This document shows, piece after piece, positions 23,906-35,351 of a stretch of DNA of 64,000 nucleotides; within the stretch, counting starts at the first letter, position 1; each line of letters opens with the position of its first letter. Source of the stretch: Brachionus manjavacas (lineage: Eukaryota; Rotifera; Eurotatoria; Ploima; Brachionidae); the NCBI GenBank assembly GCA_019054805.1, contig JAHQIY010000019.1, positions 464,001 through 528,000 of the forward strand. The letters run 5' to 3'. The notes under the pieces are model-generated. The model ran no database searches. It was not told the DNA's origin and saw only the letters and a list, made by a program, of their open reading frames with translations. Position numbers and translations under genes: made by a program.

Positions 23906-24703
23906 TTTCTTTTACATGCTGGCCATTTTAGTGAGATTAACCATTAGGCCTTTTGGCCATCTTTGTCCTTGCTTTCTTTCAGCTGTTAGTACACGACCTT
24001 GCTTGTCTTTCGCTAATGTTGTTCTTTTATGTAAGGATCCAAATATGGCATCTGTGATCTTCTTGTGTAACACATGTTGGTATGTAAAACTAGCACACTG
24101 GTTTATATTGTTCTCTTATCTCGCTTTGCTTCTTTCTTCATAAGCCTACTTTTTATTTCAAATGATGATTCCAATTTTTTGCTTATTCGAATTAATTTTG
24201 CTTGAAGCATTTTCATTTCGATTTCTCCTCTTTCAGATATCAGTGTCAATGTCTCATAGAATGCACATCTCTTCTTTTTGTATTTACAAATCTCAGAACC
24301 TCTTCTGTTTTTTTGCAGTAGGCTTTCCGAATTTCTAACCAACTTATCTGTTCATCTGACTCCTCTCGGTGTTCAAGTTTTTGGAGACTCCTTTAATGCT
24401 GTATTCTGTTTTACGTTCGAGATCACCTAGGCGACCAACATCGTATTTTATACACGTTCCTACTAGAAAGCGATCACTATAAGTGTAGGCACATATAAAG
24501 ACTTTGGTGTCATTTAAGGAAGACCATCTCTTATTGAGAGCCCGTCAAGCCGAATGGTTTGCGTGTTAATTGATTTTAGAAATCAATAATTAATAGCAGG
24601 CACTTTTTAGATAACCGTAATAAAAATTTTAGCCACCTACGTGATGAATACTATCGCTCGGTTTATGAAAAATTGAGACAGTTCAAAAAGAACAATTCAA
24701 ATA
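23906..24703. other. unrecognised, partly coding-like region
   Basis: Higher G+C than nearby intergenic DNA. On the minus strand 24103-24342 reads as a 79-residue Lys/Glu-rich, coiled-coil-like frame. A second open stretch continues upstream to about 24520 in a shifted frame, with the short string F-I-C-A-Y-T-Y-S. I do not recognise either; a decayed transposon protein or a broken exon are both possible. Confidence 0.35.
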
Positions 24704-24715
24704 AATAATAATACT

Positions 24716-26545
24716 TTTAAAATATTAATACGATCAGCACATCGAGAACGAACAAAATTTACATGAGCATTAAAGCATAAACTTTCATCAAAAGTTATTC
24801 CTAAAAAAACAGGATTTTTATCATAAGGAATGGTTTTCTTAAAAATTTTAATATTTAAAGGTTGATTTTTAGAAGAGTTCCCAGAGAATATAGTATAGCT
24901 ACATTTTTCAGGGGCCATCTTCATTTTCCATTTTATAAGCCATTCTTCTATTTTTTTAAGGTAATTATTTATTGTATTGGGAATATTTCCATATTTTTTA
25001 AAGATAAAAAAAGATACAAGGTCATCCGCAAAAAGAAGAGAATAGTTCTTATTTTTTGAATTTACTTTAGGAATGTCGTTTATAAAGAGGGTAAAGAGTA
25101 ATGGGCTAATAACAGCACCCTGAGGAACACCTGTAAAAATACAACCCTGATTAGTACAAAAATTATTTACACTTACAAAAAATTTCCTATTTTGTAAAAA
25201 ATGCTTAACCCACTCAAGGAAATAGAGAGGAACTTTAAGCAGGGACATTTTATATAGGATACCGTTATGCCAGGTTTTATCAAAAGCTTGGGAGATATCA
25301 AAAAAAAGAGAACAAACCTTTTTTTTTCCTATTAAGAGATTCAGAGATTTTTTGAGTCATAAAAATAAGGTTATCTGTTGTACGTCTTCGATAACGAAAA
25401 CCAGATTGTTCGGCACAGATCAGGTTATTTTCTTCAAGGAATTTGTAAAGCCTATTCCGAGCTATTCGCTCTAAGAGTTTACCAAGACAGCTGGTGACAC
25501 TAATTGGCCGATATTTTAATGGGTCGTTTGAAACTTTCTTTTTTGGAATCATGGTTATTTTTGAGACTTTCCATTCTAAAGGTAAGGTCGCTGTTAAAAG
25601 ACAATAGTTAAAAAATTTTAAAATTTTTCGGAGAAAGGAATCTGGGAGGTTTTTTAACATTTTGTAACTTATCATGTCCGGGCCAGGCGCTGATTCATTT
25701 TTTAAGATTTTTAAGATTTTTTTAATTTCAGCAATCTCTATTTTTGGGAAAGTATTGTTAGATTGAGGATAAAGGGATATATATTGCTTACTTTGAATAA
25801 ATAGGTCAATGAATTGAGCGTGACTTCGATCTGAGATGCTTAAATCATCAGACGAGAAAGTTTTCATCAAGAGAACTTTAAAAAGATTAGCCTTTTCTTC
25901 GTCAGATTTGTATTCTTTATTTTCATAGATAATATTTTAAAAGTGTTGTCCCATAAATCATGGAAATTAAACTTTCAAACTCTAGTTACAATATACAAGT
26001 CCCTTATCGGTTCAATCATTGATTATAGTTTTTTTACTCCTATCCTAATCTCAGATACAAATTTTTCCCGTATCCAAACTATTCAAAATGTCTCAATTAA
26101 ATCAATTTATAAATTTCCTAATGACACCCCAACAAATCTCTTAGATCAATTCTTTGAAGGCATAAAACTTGACAAAATAGAAATCCGCCTTAAAAACCTC
26201 TTTACAAAATATATTAGAAAATGTGTTACATTTAAAAACAAACTTGTACTTAATCTCATTGAGGACTATGTTGGTGCATTCGTTAACAGTTCAAGAAACA
26301 AAAAACGCCACTTTGCAGTATCTGGGATGAAAACAAGCTATGGATCAATGAAAGTGGTCTTTAAATTTTTCTTTATAACAAAAAAACTGTAATCACGCAG
26401 TGCATTTTTTTTTTTTTTTTTTTAAATTCTTGTTGTTGCTTTTTTTTTAACTACTCTTAATTTACTTTCAATTCCAATGGCGGAAGGAGTTTTATTACTC
26501 AGAGCCATTTAAAAAATTTTAATAAACGTTTAAAAAAAAAAAAAA
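24716..26545. mobile_element. twin-primed LINE insertion with inverted 5' segment
   Basis: The reverse transcriptase body lies on the minus strand: 25298-25870 (fingers; N-D-P-L-K-Y-R-P-I-S-V-T) and 24697-25248 (palm; G-V-P-Q-G-A-V-I-S-P, F-A-D-D), separated by a frameshift. The rest of the same protein runs on the plus strand from about 25930 (25943-26392), followed by a poly(A) end near 26531-26545. Both segments meet at the same protein position, I-N-I-L-K-V-L, present at 24716-24735 (minus) and about 25929-25948 (plus). AATAATAATACT flanks the whole unit at 24704-24715 and 26546-26557. This is the classic structure of a 5'-inverted, 5'-truncated LINE insertion. It is not functional. Confidence 0.9.
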
Positions 26546-26659
26546 AATAATAATACTATTTTTATCTAATAGAATATTGTGTGTTGAATAATCTAAATAA
26601 TTTTTTTGTATACAGTATGTATATGTTATAAACCTTAAATAAAGAAATAATTCTTTCCG

Positions 26660-26800
26660 GATCTGTTAGGATCTAGTGGTTCGCGGTTATAACTCAAATA
26701 ATAAAAGAAATTAAATAATAATAATAACTTTATTAATAAATGGCTTCTAGCCTGAACAAATAATAAAGAAAGAAATGGAGAAAAGAAAAATAATAACAAT
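26660..26800. repeat. dispersed repeat, copy 1
   Basis: A block beginning CTGTTAGGATCTAGTGGTTC and GCGGTTATAAC, then a (AAT)n run, TTTATTAATAAATG and TTCTAGCCT. A diverged direct copy lies at 29048-29200. Function and class are unknown; it could be an LTR or MITE fragment. Confidence 0.55.
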
Positions 26801-26949
26801 TTCAAAGTTTTTTCTAATCACGCATGTCTAGTATTTTACACAGTGTTAAATACTATCACTTGCTAAGCGCATGAGATCATAGTATTGCACTGTGAAACTA
26901 TAGACATATAAGTTGAATAGAGTCGGTGTTGTAGTTATTGAGAGAACTA

Positions 26950-28565
26950 CAACATATAGAAAATTTAGAACATTTAAATTTTTTAATGCAAGGTTTGTTT
27001 CTTGAAAGCCGTGCGGCTAAATAAAAAAATAAAAAGATATTTTTTTTTGAAATTTATTTAGAAAAAAAATTTTTATCGGAAAAGTACAAAAACTGGGATA
27101 GAAAAAAAAACATTTACCGTATTTCCTCAAATAGAAGAAAGTTCGGTCATCAAAGGATTTCTTCTATTCGAAAATTTTTCACTCCCAAAATGTGACTCAA
27201 CTAAAAGAAATTAATAGCTATTTTTTTCTTCCATTAAAAACCAGAAAAATGCATGTTTTACATGAGAGATGATTCATAAATTTTCTTTTAAATGAGACAC
27301 ATATTATCTAGAAAAATAACTCAAATAAAGGAAAATTTTTGACTGAAATACAAGCAAGTTTCTTCTATTTGTGGTTACTTCCATTTGAGGAAATACGGTA
27401 TTTTTTTAAAATTTAAAATGCCCACCCTTAGCTTTAATACACTCTTTTGGATTGAGATCAGGTGGTTTTGGGCACCAGGGGAGAACTGTTATTTTCTTGA
27501 AGCCAATCTCGAACGGAATGAGCAGTATGTGCACTAGCGGAATCCTGCTGAAAAATCCAGTCTTGATCCTGATCAAAAAATATCAATTTGTAGGTAATAA
27601 GTTATTTTCCAGAGTGTCCATCTACACACATTGATTAATTCTGCCTGTTTAAGTGGAGCAGCATCCAGTACCTTTATAATTAATTCATCCCCAAATACCA
27701 ACCGAACCTCCACCATTTTGTAAACAAAACTTGGGGTGATACTTTACGTTTGCAAAACGTTTTTTTACAAACACTCTAGATTTTCTGTTTAATATTTCGA
27801 AATTAGACTCGTCACTAATAACAACTTTTGACCAGTCATTAACAGTCCATCTTTGTCGTTCTTTGCACCATTTGAGCCTTTTCGACCGATCCAATACAGT
27901 CAAAAGAGGTTTTTTTATTGCAGTATACGACTGTTTTTTTTTATTTAATAGAACTTTTCTAACATTGTCTTTACTAACAGTAACATTTGGAAATTTAGAA
28001 CTAAAATCAGAGGCTAGCTGCGTATAGCTTGTTGTAGGATTGATTCTGACCTTTCTAAAAATGTACGACTGATTTCGACTGGTAAGCTAAGGTCTACCAG
28101 ACCTTGGTAATTCTTTGACCACGGATGTCTTCTTAGAACATCCGTAAAAAACGCCAAAATGGTACAACTCAATAAAATGACCGATTTTAAAATCCAAAAA
28201 TAATAAATAAACGTAAAAAGTGCAAGCAAACAGTATGAAAAGACATTTTAAGCATTGTGTGAAAAAAAAATGGCCAGAGATTGTCAAGGTGTGGTAAAAT
28301 TTTAGGACAAAATAATTGTTCTAAACTTTGTAGACTTTTTTTTTTATTCAATTTTTTCTTTTTTTTTAAATGAGTTCTGGAGTGTTCAGAATTTTTATTT
28401 GAACAATCTACATATCAAAATAAAAAAATAAAATTATCTAATAAAATTATCAAATAAGATGGTATAGTTAACATTATATGTAAATAGGTTTTAATTTTAG
28501 ATTTTTACACCTTAAATATTTTTTTTTAATTTTTTAGTAATGTTCTAAACTTTCTAGGCATACTG
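26950..28565 (-). mobile_element. Tc1-like transposon copy, decayed
   Basis: A 1,616-bp element, the usual Tc1 length. Its inverted ends are similar (left CAACATATAGAAAATTTAG, right, read inward, CAGTATGCCTAGAAAGTTTA), both followed by GAACATT, with TA at 26948-26949 and 28566-28567. On the minus strand 28014-28287 holds the helix-turn-helix region, ending P-R-S-G-R-P. The stretch 27685-27903 holds the first catalytic block (V-I-S-D-E-S-N-F), and about 27500-27600 holds Q-Q-D-S-A-S-A-H-T-A, the second catalytic aspartate. Frameshifts and stops break the gene, and a MITE (27117-27398) sits inside it. Confidence 0.8.
27117..27398. mobile_element. mariner-like MITE nested in the Tc1 copy
   Basis: A 282-bp element with inverted ends CCGTATTTCCTCAAAT and ATTTGAGGAAATACGG, flanked by TA (27115-27116, 27399-27400). 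It has no coding capacity. It lies inside the Tc1-like copy, so it inserted later. Confidence 0.85.
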
Positions 28566-29841
28566 TATAACAAAATGAATTTTTTTACTTAATTGTAAAA
28601 TGGATATTTAATTTTCTATTAATTTTTTTTTCAGTTTGTCCATGGGACTTAAACTTTAATTAAATAAATAAATACGCTGGGTTTAATGTTTGGGATAGGA
28701 GAAACAGAATAAGTCCAGATAAGATAGACAAAATAATCGTTATTTATGACAATATAAAATAGTAAAATTAATTTTTTTACTTAAAAATTTTTTGTTATTA
28801 ATTCGATTTATCAATTTTTTCTAAAAATTCGATTTTTTAAATTCAATTTTTTTTTTGAATACATTTTAATTCAAATAAAAAAGTTATTCTAATTGCCAAT
28901 TCAAATTTTTTCTTTATTTTAAATTCTCAATTTGAATTAGAATTCGAAAAAAAAACTTTATTTAAATTTAAATATCTCGATCCAAATTTACATCACTAAA
29001 TTCTTCAAAAGAACTAATTTCAAGTTTAATAGAACTGTTTTAAACATGATCTGCTAGGATCTTGTGGTTCGCGGATATAACACAATAAGGGTTATTGAAA
29101 AAAAGACTAAAATAATATAATAAGTTTATTAATAAATGACCATTTCTAGCTTAGGCAATGAATAGAGGAAACAGCAAAAGAAAAAAATAGTACAAAAATA
29201 TTTTTATTTTAAATTAATTTTAAAAATTAATGTTGAAGTTTTCTCCATTTGAGCTTGAATTTTGGCATATTGAAATTGATGATTAATTCAAAGTGTTTAT
29301 GTTTAAATATTAAAATTAATATTTAAATTTATTTAAATATTTTTATTTTGCACCTTTTAGATGTTATGTAGATTTGAAAAATAAAGAACCATTTGAAAAA
29401 AAATTTACAACACATTTTAAAAGTCGATTTTTAAATTTAAATTTATAAACTGATTATTTTTTAGGTTTTTTTTTAAATATTTTATTTCAAAAGTATTTGT
29501 ATCTAGAATTTAAAATAATTTAAAAACCAAATTAAAATTTTCCAAAGAAGATAAAAAATGAAAAGATTTAACTATTCTAGCAATATCTAAAAAAAAATCA
29601 GTTAAATAAATTTTAATTTAAAGATTTTTAAAATGAGTTGTAAAAAATTTTTTTCAAATTGTTTTTATTTTTAAATCTACATAACATGTAAAGGATTTTA
29701 AATATATTCAAAGATTAATTTTAATATTTTTTAATATGTTGAATAATTTGATTTAAAAATTAAAAATAAATGAACAATTTGTAATTAAATATTTGATATA
29801 ATTTATTTATTTTAGTTTTAGAACATTTTTTTAAATAGATT
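28566..29841. other. A+T-rich DNA with dispersed repeats
   Basis: No gene seen. It contains a second copy of the 26660 repeat at about 29048-29200. It also has an imperfect inverted repeat whose arms lie near 29345-29425 and 29635-29705 (GATGTTATGTAGATTTG against AAATCTACATAACATG); its left arm is related to 18055-18260. Confidence 0.5.
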
Positions 29842-30671
29842 TTATTTATGATCGTAAAACTCAGTTAATATTTCTTTATCAGTAAGACCTCTACTATACA
29901 TATTTATATCATCTAAATCAAAAAATGCTTCGAACGCTCTAAAATTATATCCAATATAACAGTTGGTTCTATTTTTGTTGTTGGGTACAAAGTTTGTATG
30001 ATATGTATCTATAATTTCTCCGTTTAAAAACATAGAAAGATTTTGTGAGTTTATTCTGAAAGCTATGTGATGCCATCTGTTGATAAAATTCACAGTTGAA
30101 TAAGCAAAGCTAAATTGAAAATCATTTATAAAAAAATTAAACTTATCTCGGCTATAAAGAATGCTCATTTCATTATCAAATATTGTTGATTGTAACTTTA
30201 TTAGATAAAATTCATTAACAGGTATTTTACTTGTTCTAAACCAGGATGAAAAAGTAAAATTTTCAGCAACATAAAGATCAGGTTTTATTTGAAAATATCC
30301 TCCAAAAAACGATCTGGTCGCTGATTCAGACTTATTGAATCGGTCTGCTACAAATGCCACATCATTTTTTGCTATCATGTCAGCATCACCAACCATATCA
30401 TGTCCATTTCCATTTTCAATAGGCCAGTGATGAATAAGAGAGTTGAAATTGAATTTTTTTTGAGTGTAAATAATTAAATCACTTTCTCCATCGAGTTCTT
30501 TTATTTCTTCAATTTTATGAAGTGAACACTCATTAAGTTGCCTTCTGAGTACAACTAAATCACAATTGTCAATTAAATTGCATTTTAGAAAGCAAATTAT
30601 TTTTTGTTTGAAAATAATTTATTTTCGATTAAACTGAACTTGGGAATACTTCCTATAAATATGATTGTGAC
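29842..30671 (-). pseudogene. PAN-like + LamG-like gene fragment with one stop
   Basis: From a good acceptor (TTTTTTTGTTTCAG, exon base 30671) one frame runs to a stop at 29842. Upstream part: H-N-H-I-Y, then C-F-L-K-C-N and N-C-D-L-V-V, the cysteine pattern of a PAN/apple-like domain. Downstream part: H-H-W-P-I-E-N-G, then F-T-F-S-S-W-F-R, W-H-H-I-A-F-R and L-F-L-N/M-F-L-N-G-E-like strands of a LamG/concanavalin-like fold, ending Y-S-R-G-L-T-D-K-E-I. Such proteins are secreted or surface-bound in animals. A TAA at 30619-30621 interrupts the frame between the two parts, and no first exon with a signal peptide was found. It is therefore probably a pseudogene, although an unrecognised downstream start could yield a LamG-only product. 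Confidence 0.65.
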
Positions 30672-31109
30672 CTGAAACAAAAAAATCTATTATTGACAAA
30701 TTTGTAAGAATATTGAAATTTTACTTAGAGAAAAATAGCAATTGCATTGAAACAAAACAAAAACCAAAAATATTATTCTCGTTGCTAAAAAATGTTAAAA
30801 AAAATAGTTTAATTATATTTTCGTTGATAGCAAAAAATAAAAAAAATTGGTCAAATTGATTATAAAATAATGAAAAGAAAGTAAATTTTGGACTTTTCTG
30901 ATATTTTTAAATAATATCCCAAAATAAGTTGATCTAATACTTCTACTGTCCTCGTGAAATAAAATTTAAGCGAGTAAATTAGTTTCATCTGAACAGAATT
31001 TATTGGAAAAGCTAAGAAGGATACTCAAATAATGTATAAATACTTAAATGATCAACAAGTAATCTAAGAATCAATAAAAGCAATAAAAAAGTCAAAAAAA
31101 AATTAAAGT

Positions 31110-32402
31110 TTTCAAGATTTTTTTATAATTGAACAAGATGATAAGCTTTCATCTTTTGAAGTTGAATCTACTGAAAACTGGTCAGAAAATATTGATATTG
31201 AAGCAAATGATCTATGTAAAAATGATAGTTATAAAATGGCAAATAAAAAATTACAGGACCTAAATCAAAATAAAACATGTGGTGTTGACAAGCTTCTTCT
31301 GTCATTGCTTAAAAACTATTGTGGTGCCTGGATGGCCTCCTAGTCTTAAGTCTGACTGTGAAAATGTTGAAAGAATTCAATGAAGAGCAACGAAATTTGT
31401 TTCATCAATTAGAAACATACCATTTTAAAGGTTGTCCCTAAAATCCGGAACCGGAACATGGAACCCGGAACTAAAATAAAATCCGGAACCCGAAACTATA
31501 TACTAAAGTCCGGAACATTTTTCTTACGGAACTGTATACTAAAATCCGGAACCGGAACATCCTAAAAAACGGAACGGAACCGAAGTCCTACTAAAATCCG
31601 GAACTGATTTAAAAATAATTTACAAAAGTCAATAGTTTATTTATATTTTAAATTTAATGAAATTAACGGAAAATTAACAAAAAAATTATTTTTTACTTCG
31701 TGTAACACGCGGTTCAATTTGACAAATTTTTACTTCTAAAATTTTTTTTAAACTTAGCAATGCGTCGGGCTCAAAAAAACATTCAAATTTTTCAATATTT
31801 ACATTCAACGCTTCGTCAGGTATTGAAGCTGGAATAATTTTCAACATATCTTCCTTAATTAAAACCGACTTATCACGAAGAACACTCACATCACAAACAA
31901 AATAAGGCAAAGTTTTCAATTGACTTTAACTTAATTAAAAAATTAACTTAATTTTAATAATTAAAAAATTTTTTGAAAATTTTTTTTTAAATCATATATT
32001 TTTTAAATTTTTCTGGTTCCGTGTTTTAGGCTGTTCCGGTTCCGAGTTTTAGAAAAGATGGTTCCGGTTCCGAGTATTAGCAGGTAATTTTCAACTTGAA
32101 CTCAGTTCCGGATTTTCTAATTTTAGTTCCGGACTTTAGTATATAGTTCCGGGTTCCGGATTTTAGGGACAACCCATTTTAAACCAGATTGAAAGCTTTG
32201 TACATTTCAAATCTGATAGAATGAAGAAAAAATGGGTGATCTAATTCAATAATACAAGTTCATGCATGGAATAGAATTAGTTGAAAAATGCAACAATTTT
32301 AATCTCACATTAAACCAAGGAAGTCACTGCTTCACTAGTCTTAGTGTACCTTGTCAGCGCACTCACTGGCTAGACAGCTACAGTCAAAACTATTACTACT
32401 AC
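31110..32402 (+). mobile_element. degraded LINE with triplet tail, split by a MITE
   Basis: Plus-strand LINE remnants. About 31180-31320 encodes the pre-palm stretch (D-L-N-Q-N-K-T-C-G-V-D), and 31345-31429 continues after 32184 with the C-terminal thumb region. The element ends in a (TAC)n run at about 32388-32402, like the LINEs at 3329 and 53060. A large internal deletion has removed the palm. A 745-bp MITE splits the C-terminal part. Confidence 0.65.
31430..32174. mobile_element. Mutator-like MITE with 9-bp target duplication
   Basis: A 745-bp element with inverted ends starting GGTTGTCCCTAAAATCCGGA and sub-repeats of CCGGAAC in both arms (31430-31610 and 32020-32174). CATTTTAAA flanks it at 31421-31429 and 32175-32183; a 9-bp duplication is typical of Mutator-type transposition. 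A minus-strand open frame of 77 codons lies between the arms at 31686-31919; I do not recognise its product and it may be a transposase remnant. Confidence 0.8.
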
Positions 32403-32513
32403 TAAGAAAGGGAAAAAAAACCTTTTGGAAATATGATTTTATTGTTATTGGTAACCCAATAGATACTTAAGAAGTCTATCACAATAAACTATTAAAGTAA
32501 TTAAGATAATATG

Positions 32514-33094
32514 AGCTTTTATATAAATCCAAAAAATTTCAAATCTGAACGCTTAAATTTTAAACTGAAAGGCTCATGAAACTTTAATTTTTTTTTAATT
32601 TTGAAAAAATAGAAAGAAAAAATACTTAAAATAAACACTAGATTAAGTATTTCATAAAAATTATTATTTACTAAAACTTATTTTCATTCCAGGGCAAAAA
32701 AATTATCAGCTATTATATCAGAATTTGTTATTTTATTTTTCTTAAGTCACTTAAAATATTTAAATGAGCGTGTGATATAAATTTCAGAACAACCCGAGAA
32801 TCTTGATAAATGGCTCTGGATTTTTGATGCTTAATCCAAAAAAAATGTACACTCATCCAGCATCAATCGAATTCACAATAAATAATTAAAAGTTTTATTT
32901 AATATTAATTCTTTAAATGTGCCTTTCTGTGGGAGTTTCTGTAAAAATTTTTATTAAATATTTAATCAAGTGTTTATTTTAAGTATTTTTTCTTTCTATT
33001 TTTTCAAGACTAAAAAAAAATTAAAGTTTCATGAGCCTTTCAGTTTAAAATTTAAGCGTTCAGATTTAAAATTTTTCGGATTTATATAAAAGCT
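32514..33094. mobile_element. foldback element
   Basis: The arms 32514-32667 and about 32941-33094 are nearly perfect inverted copies, starting AGCTTTTATATAAATCC at both outer ends, around a 270-bp A+T-rich centre. No frame of note. I could not define a target duplication. Confidence 0.75.
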
Positions 33095-35343
33095 ATTGTC
33101 TTTATTACTTTCTATTGACAGACTAATTTTTCTTTGAATTATTGAATTCTTTCAATTGTTTGTTAAATCATAACCAACAACAATCTACAGTATGTTGAAG
33201 GCAGAGCTGGGGAAGTGACTATGTTCTAAACACAGAACACGCTATCACCATAGCCAACTGTAGCATCGGACCCGAGGCCCCCATCCTTCTCAACATCGAA
33301 AGCCAACTAATACTTCTCGACATTTATCAAAAGCCAAATAATTCTCCACAACACTCTTCCTGTTCAAATATTATTATCATCTTTTAAATAATTAAATACT
33401 GACATAATGAATTTTACTGATTAAGTGTACATAACACAGTTACCTAAGTTAAATAAACCTAATTTTAAAGCAAACCATATATTGACAATGCGCAAGACGT
33501 CGCCAGACAGACATTGTCAATTTAGGGATTTCGGTTCAGCAAAAAGAGTGAGAGTTTTTTCTTAATTAATGCTTTATTAATTTATAATAAATTATTGTTT
33601 AGTGATTGATTTTTAAAAGGTGTAAACACTCAGTAAAACATTTTACAAAAAATCACTTAATTTTCTTTTTTATTTGTTTGTTTTAAGGATTAAATGAAAA
33701 AAGATGCCTAAGTTTGGAAAAGAATACAGCCATTAATAAATAAAATTTATTTTAAAATTTTAAAATTAATTATTGGTATCAATGAAGCGAAACGGGAACA
33801 GTTGAACTATTAATAAGAATTGGAAAATTGATAAGTTGAAAAAGTAATAAAATTTAACAGTTGAATAAAAGAATAATTGAAAAAGTTGAATTACTGTAAT
33901 AGTTGAATAATTGAAATAATTGAAGGGGTTTTTATTTTGATAAAAATTTAAAAAGTTGAAAAAGTTAAAAGTTAATTTCTTTCTTGGATATGCCAACCAC
34001 TTGAAAGTGGTCTTTCCGAATTACTGAACGTTGGATCATTTTAACTTCAGAGAGACCTCAATCTCTCAATCGAATGGACAGATAACTCTAAACCTAAAAT
34101 CGGGATCGTAGGTTCAAAAATCAGAAATCCATGAATAAAATATGCTCCATGTGTTCGGGTGCAAACAATGCAGACAGTCTGTCAAGGTAGTATGTAGATC
34201 AACATTTCACAATCTTCGAAAGTGAGCTACCCTCAGACAAAAAGAACTCGAAATGACTTTTCACGTTTATCAATAGCAAGCATGTTACACATGTATGGCA
34301 CTACTTTTAGCTCGGTTAAAGTTACCGATTTTTTTTAAGTATTTTATTGAAAAAAAAAAGTTGAATCATTAAAACTAAAAATAAAGAATTAGTAACTTAA
34401 ATTTAAGTTCTTTATATTTGATCAAAAATAAATATAAACAAAAAATAAAAAATAAAGCTTAATCATTCTTAAAAAGAAAATTTCTTTATTATTTTATTAT
34501 TAATTAAATGTAGAAATAAATATTGATACTAACAAAACCATGTATACGTGGTAGTATATAGAATGGGTGGTATACCGTAACAAGTATGACACAAAGTTGG
34601 AAATAATCTTGATCAGACACGTTGATGGCTTTGCATGTTTATGATTCATTTGGCGACAAATAAGCTCTTGGCAAACGAACAGCAAAGCTTCGTGTAAATA
34701 GGATATGCGTAAAAAACTAACTTAAGTGCTTTGGTTTCATTACGGACTTGGTTTTCTAAAAGATACCAGAATACGTGTCTTACAGAGTCAGAACCGTTTT
34801 TGAAAACAATTTGGGTGTATACATTTTGGCGGAGCTAAAATGGAAACCACCAATTGATTATGTTTCTTTTAACAAAACCATAACTTTTATAAAAGTGTCT
34901 CACCTTAGAATCTCGGGAATATAAGGTGAGATTATAAAAACACGTAAAAAAGTGAAAAAAATCTAATTTTATTTTAATTAAATGAAAATTAAAAAAAAAC
35001 GATTAAAAAAGTGAAAAAAGAATTTATTGAATCAATTTCGACATCGTTTTTACCATCGAAGAAGAAAAATTGATACCATTTTCAACTCCTTTACTTTTGA
35101 TAAAATTCAGACATTTTTTATCCTCCTCAAATTAAAACTCTTCAAATTTTGAAGATTTTAAAGTTTACCAATGTTTCAAAAATTGATAAAAATTAATTCA
35201 ATAAATTTTTTCTATCAGTAAAGTGAGCTTTAATTTTCTTATTATAAATCTCATTAAATCCATTCAATTTTTTTCCTCATTGTTTTAATATCTAAATTTC
35301 ATTTGAAAAATTTTGTTTTATTGTTGTATTCACTCTTTCAATC
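33095..35343. other. intergenic DNA with minisatellite and two G+C-richer blocks
   Basis: No gene was recognised. About 33190-33540 is G+C-richer and could be a retroelement terminal region. The stretch 33790-33975 is a degenerate minisatellite of GTTGAA/ATTGAA units. About 34000-34320 is another G+C-richer block without a convincing frame. The rest is A+T-rich. Confidence 0.4.
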
Positions 35344-35351
35344 ATACTTAC

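Noticed and set aside
33766-33996. 76-residue Phe/Asn-rich minus-strand frame
   Set aside because: Produced by translation of a GTTGAA/ATTGAA minisatellite.
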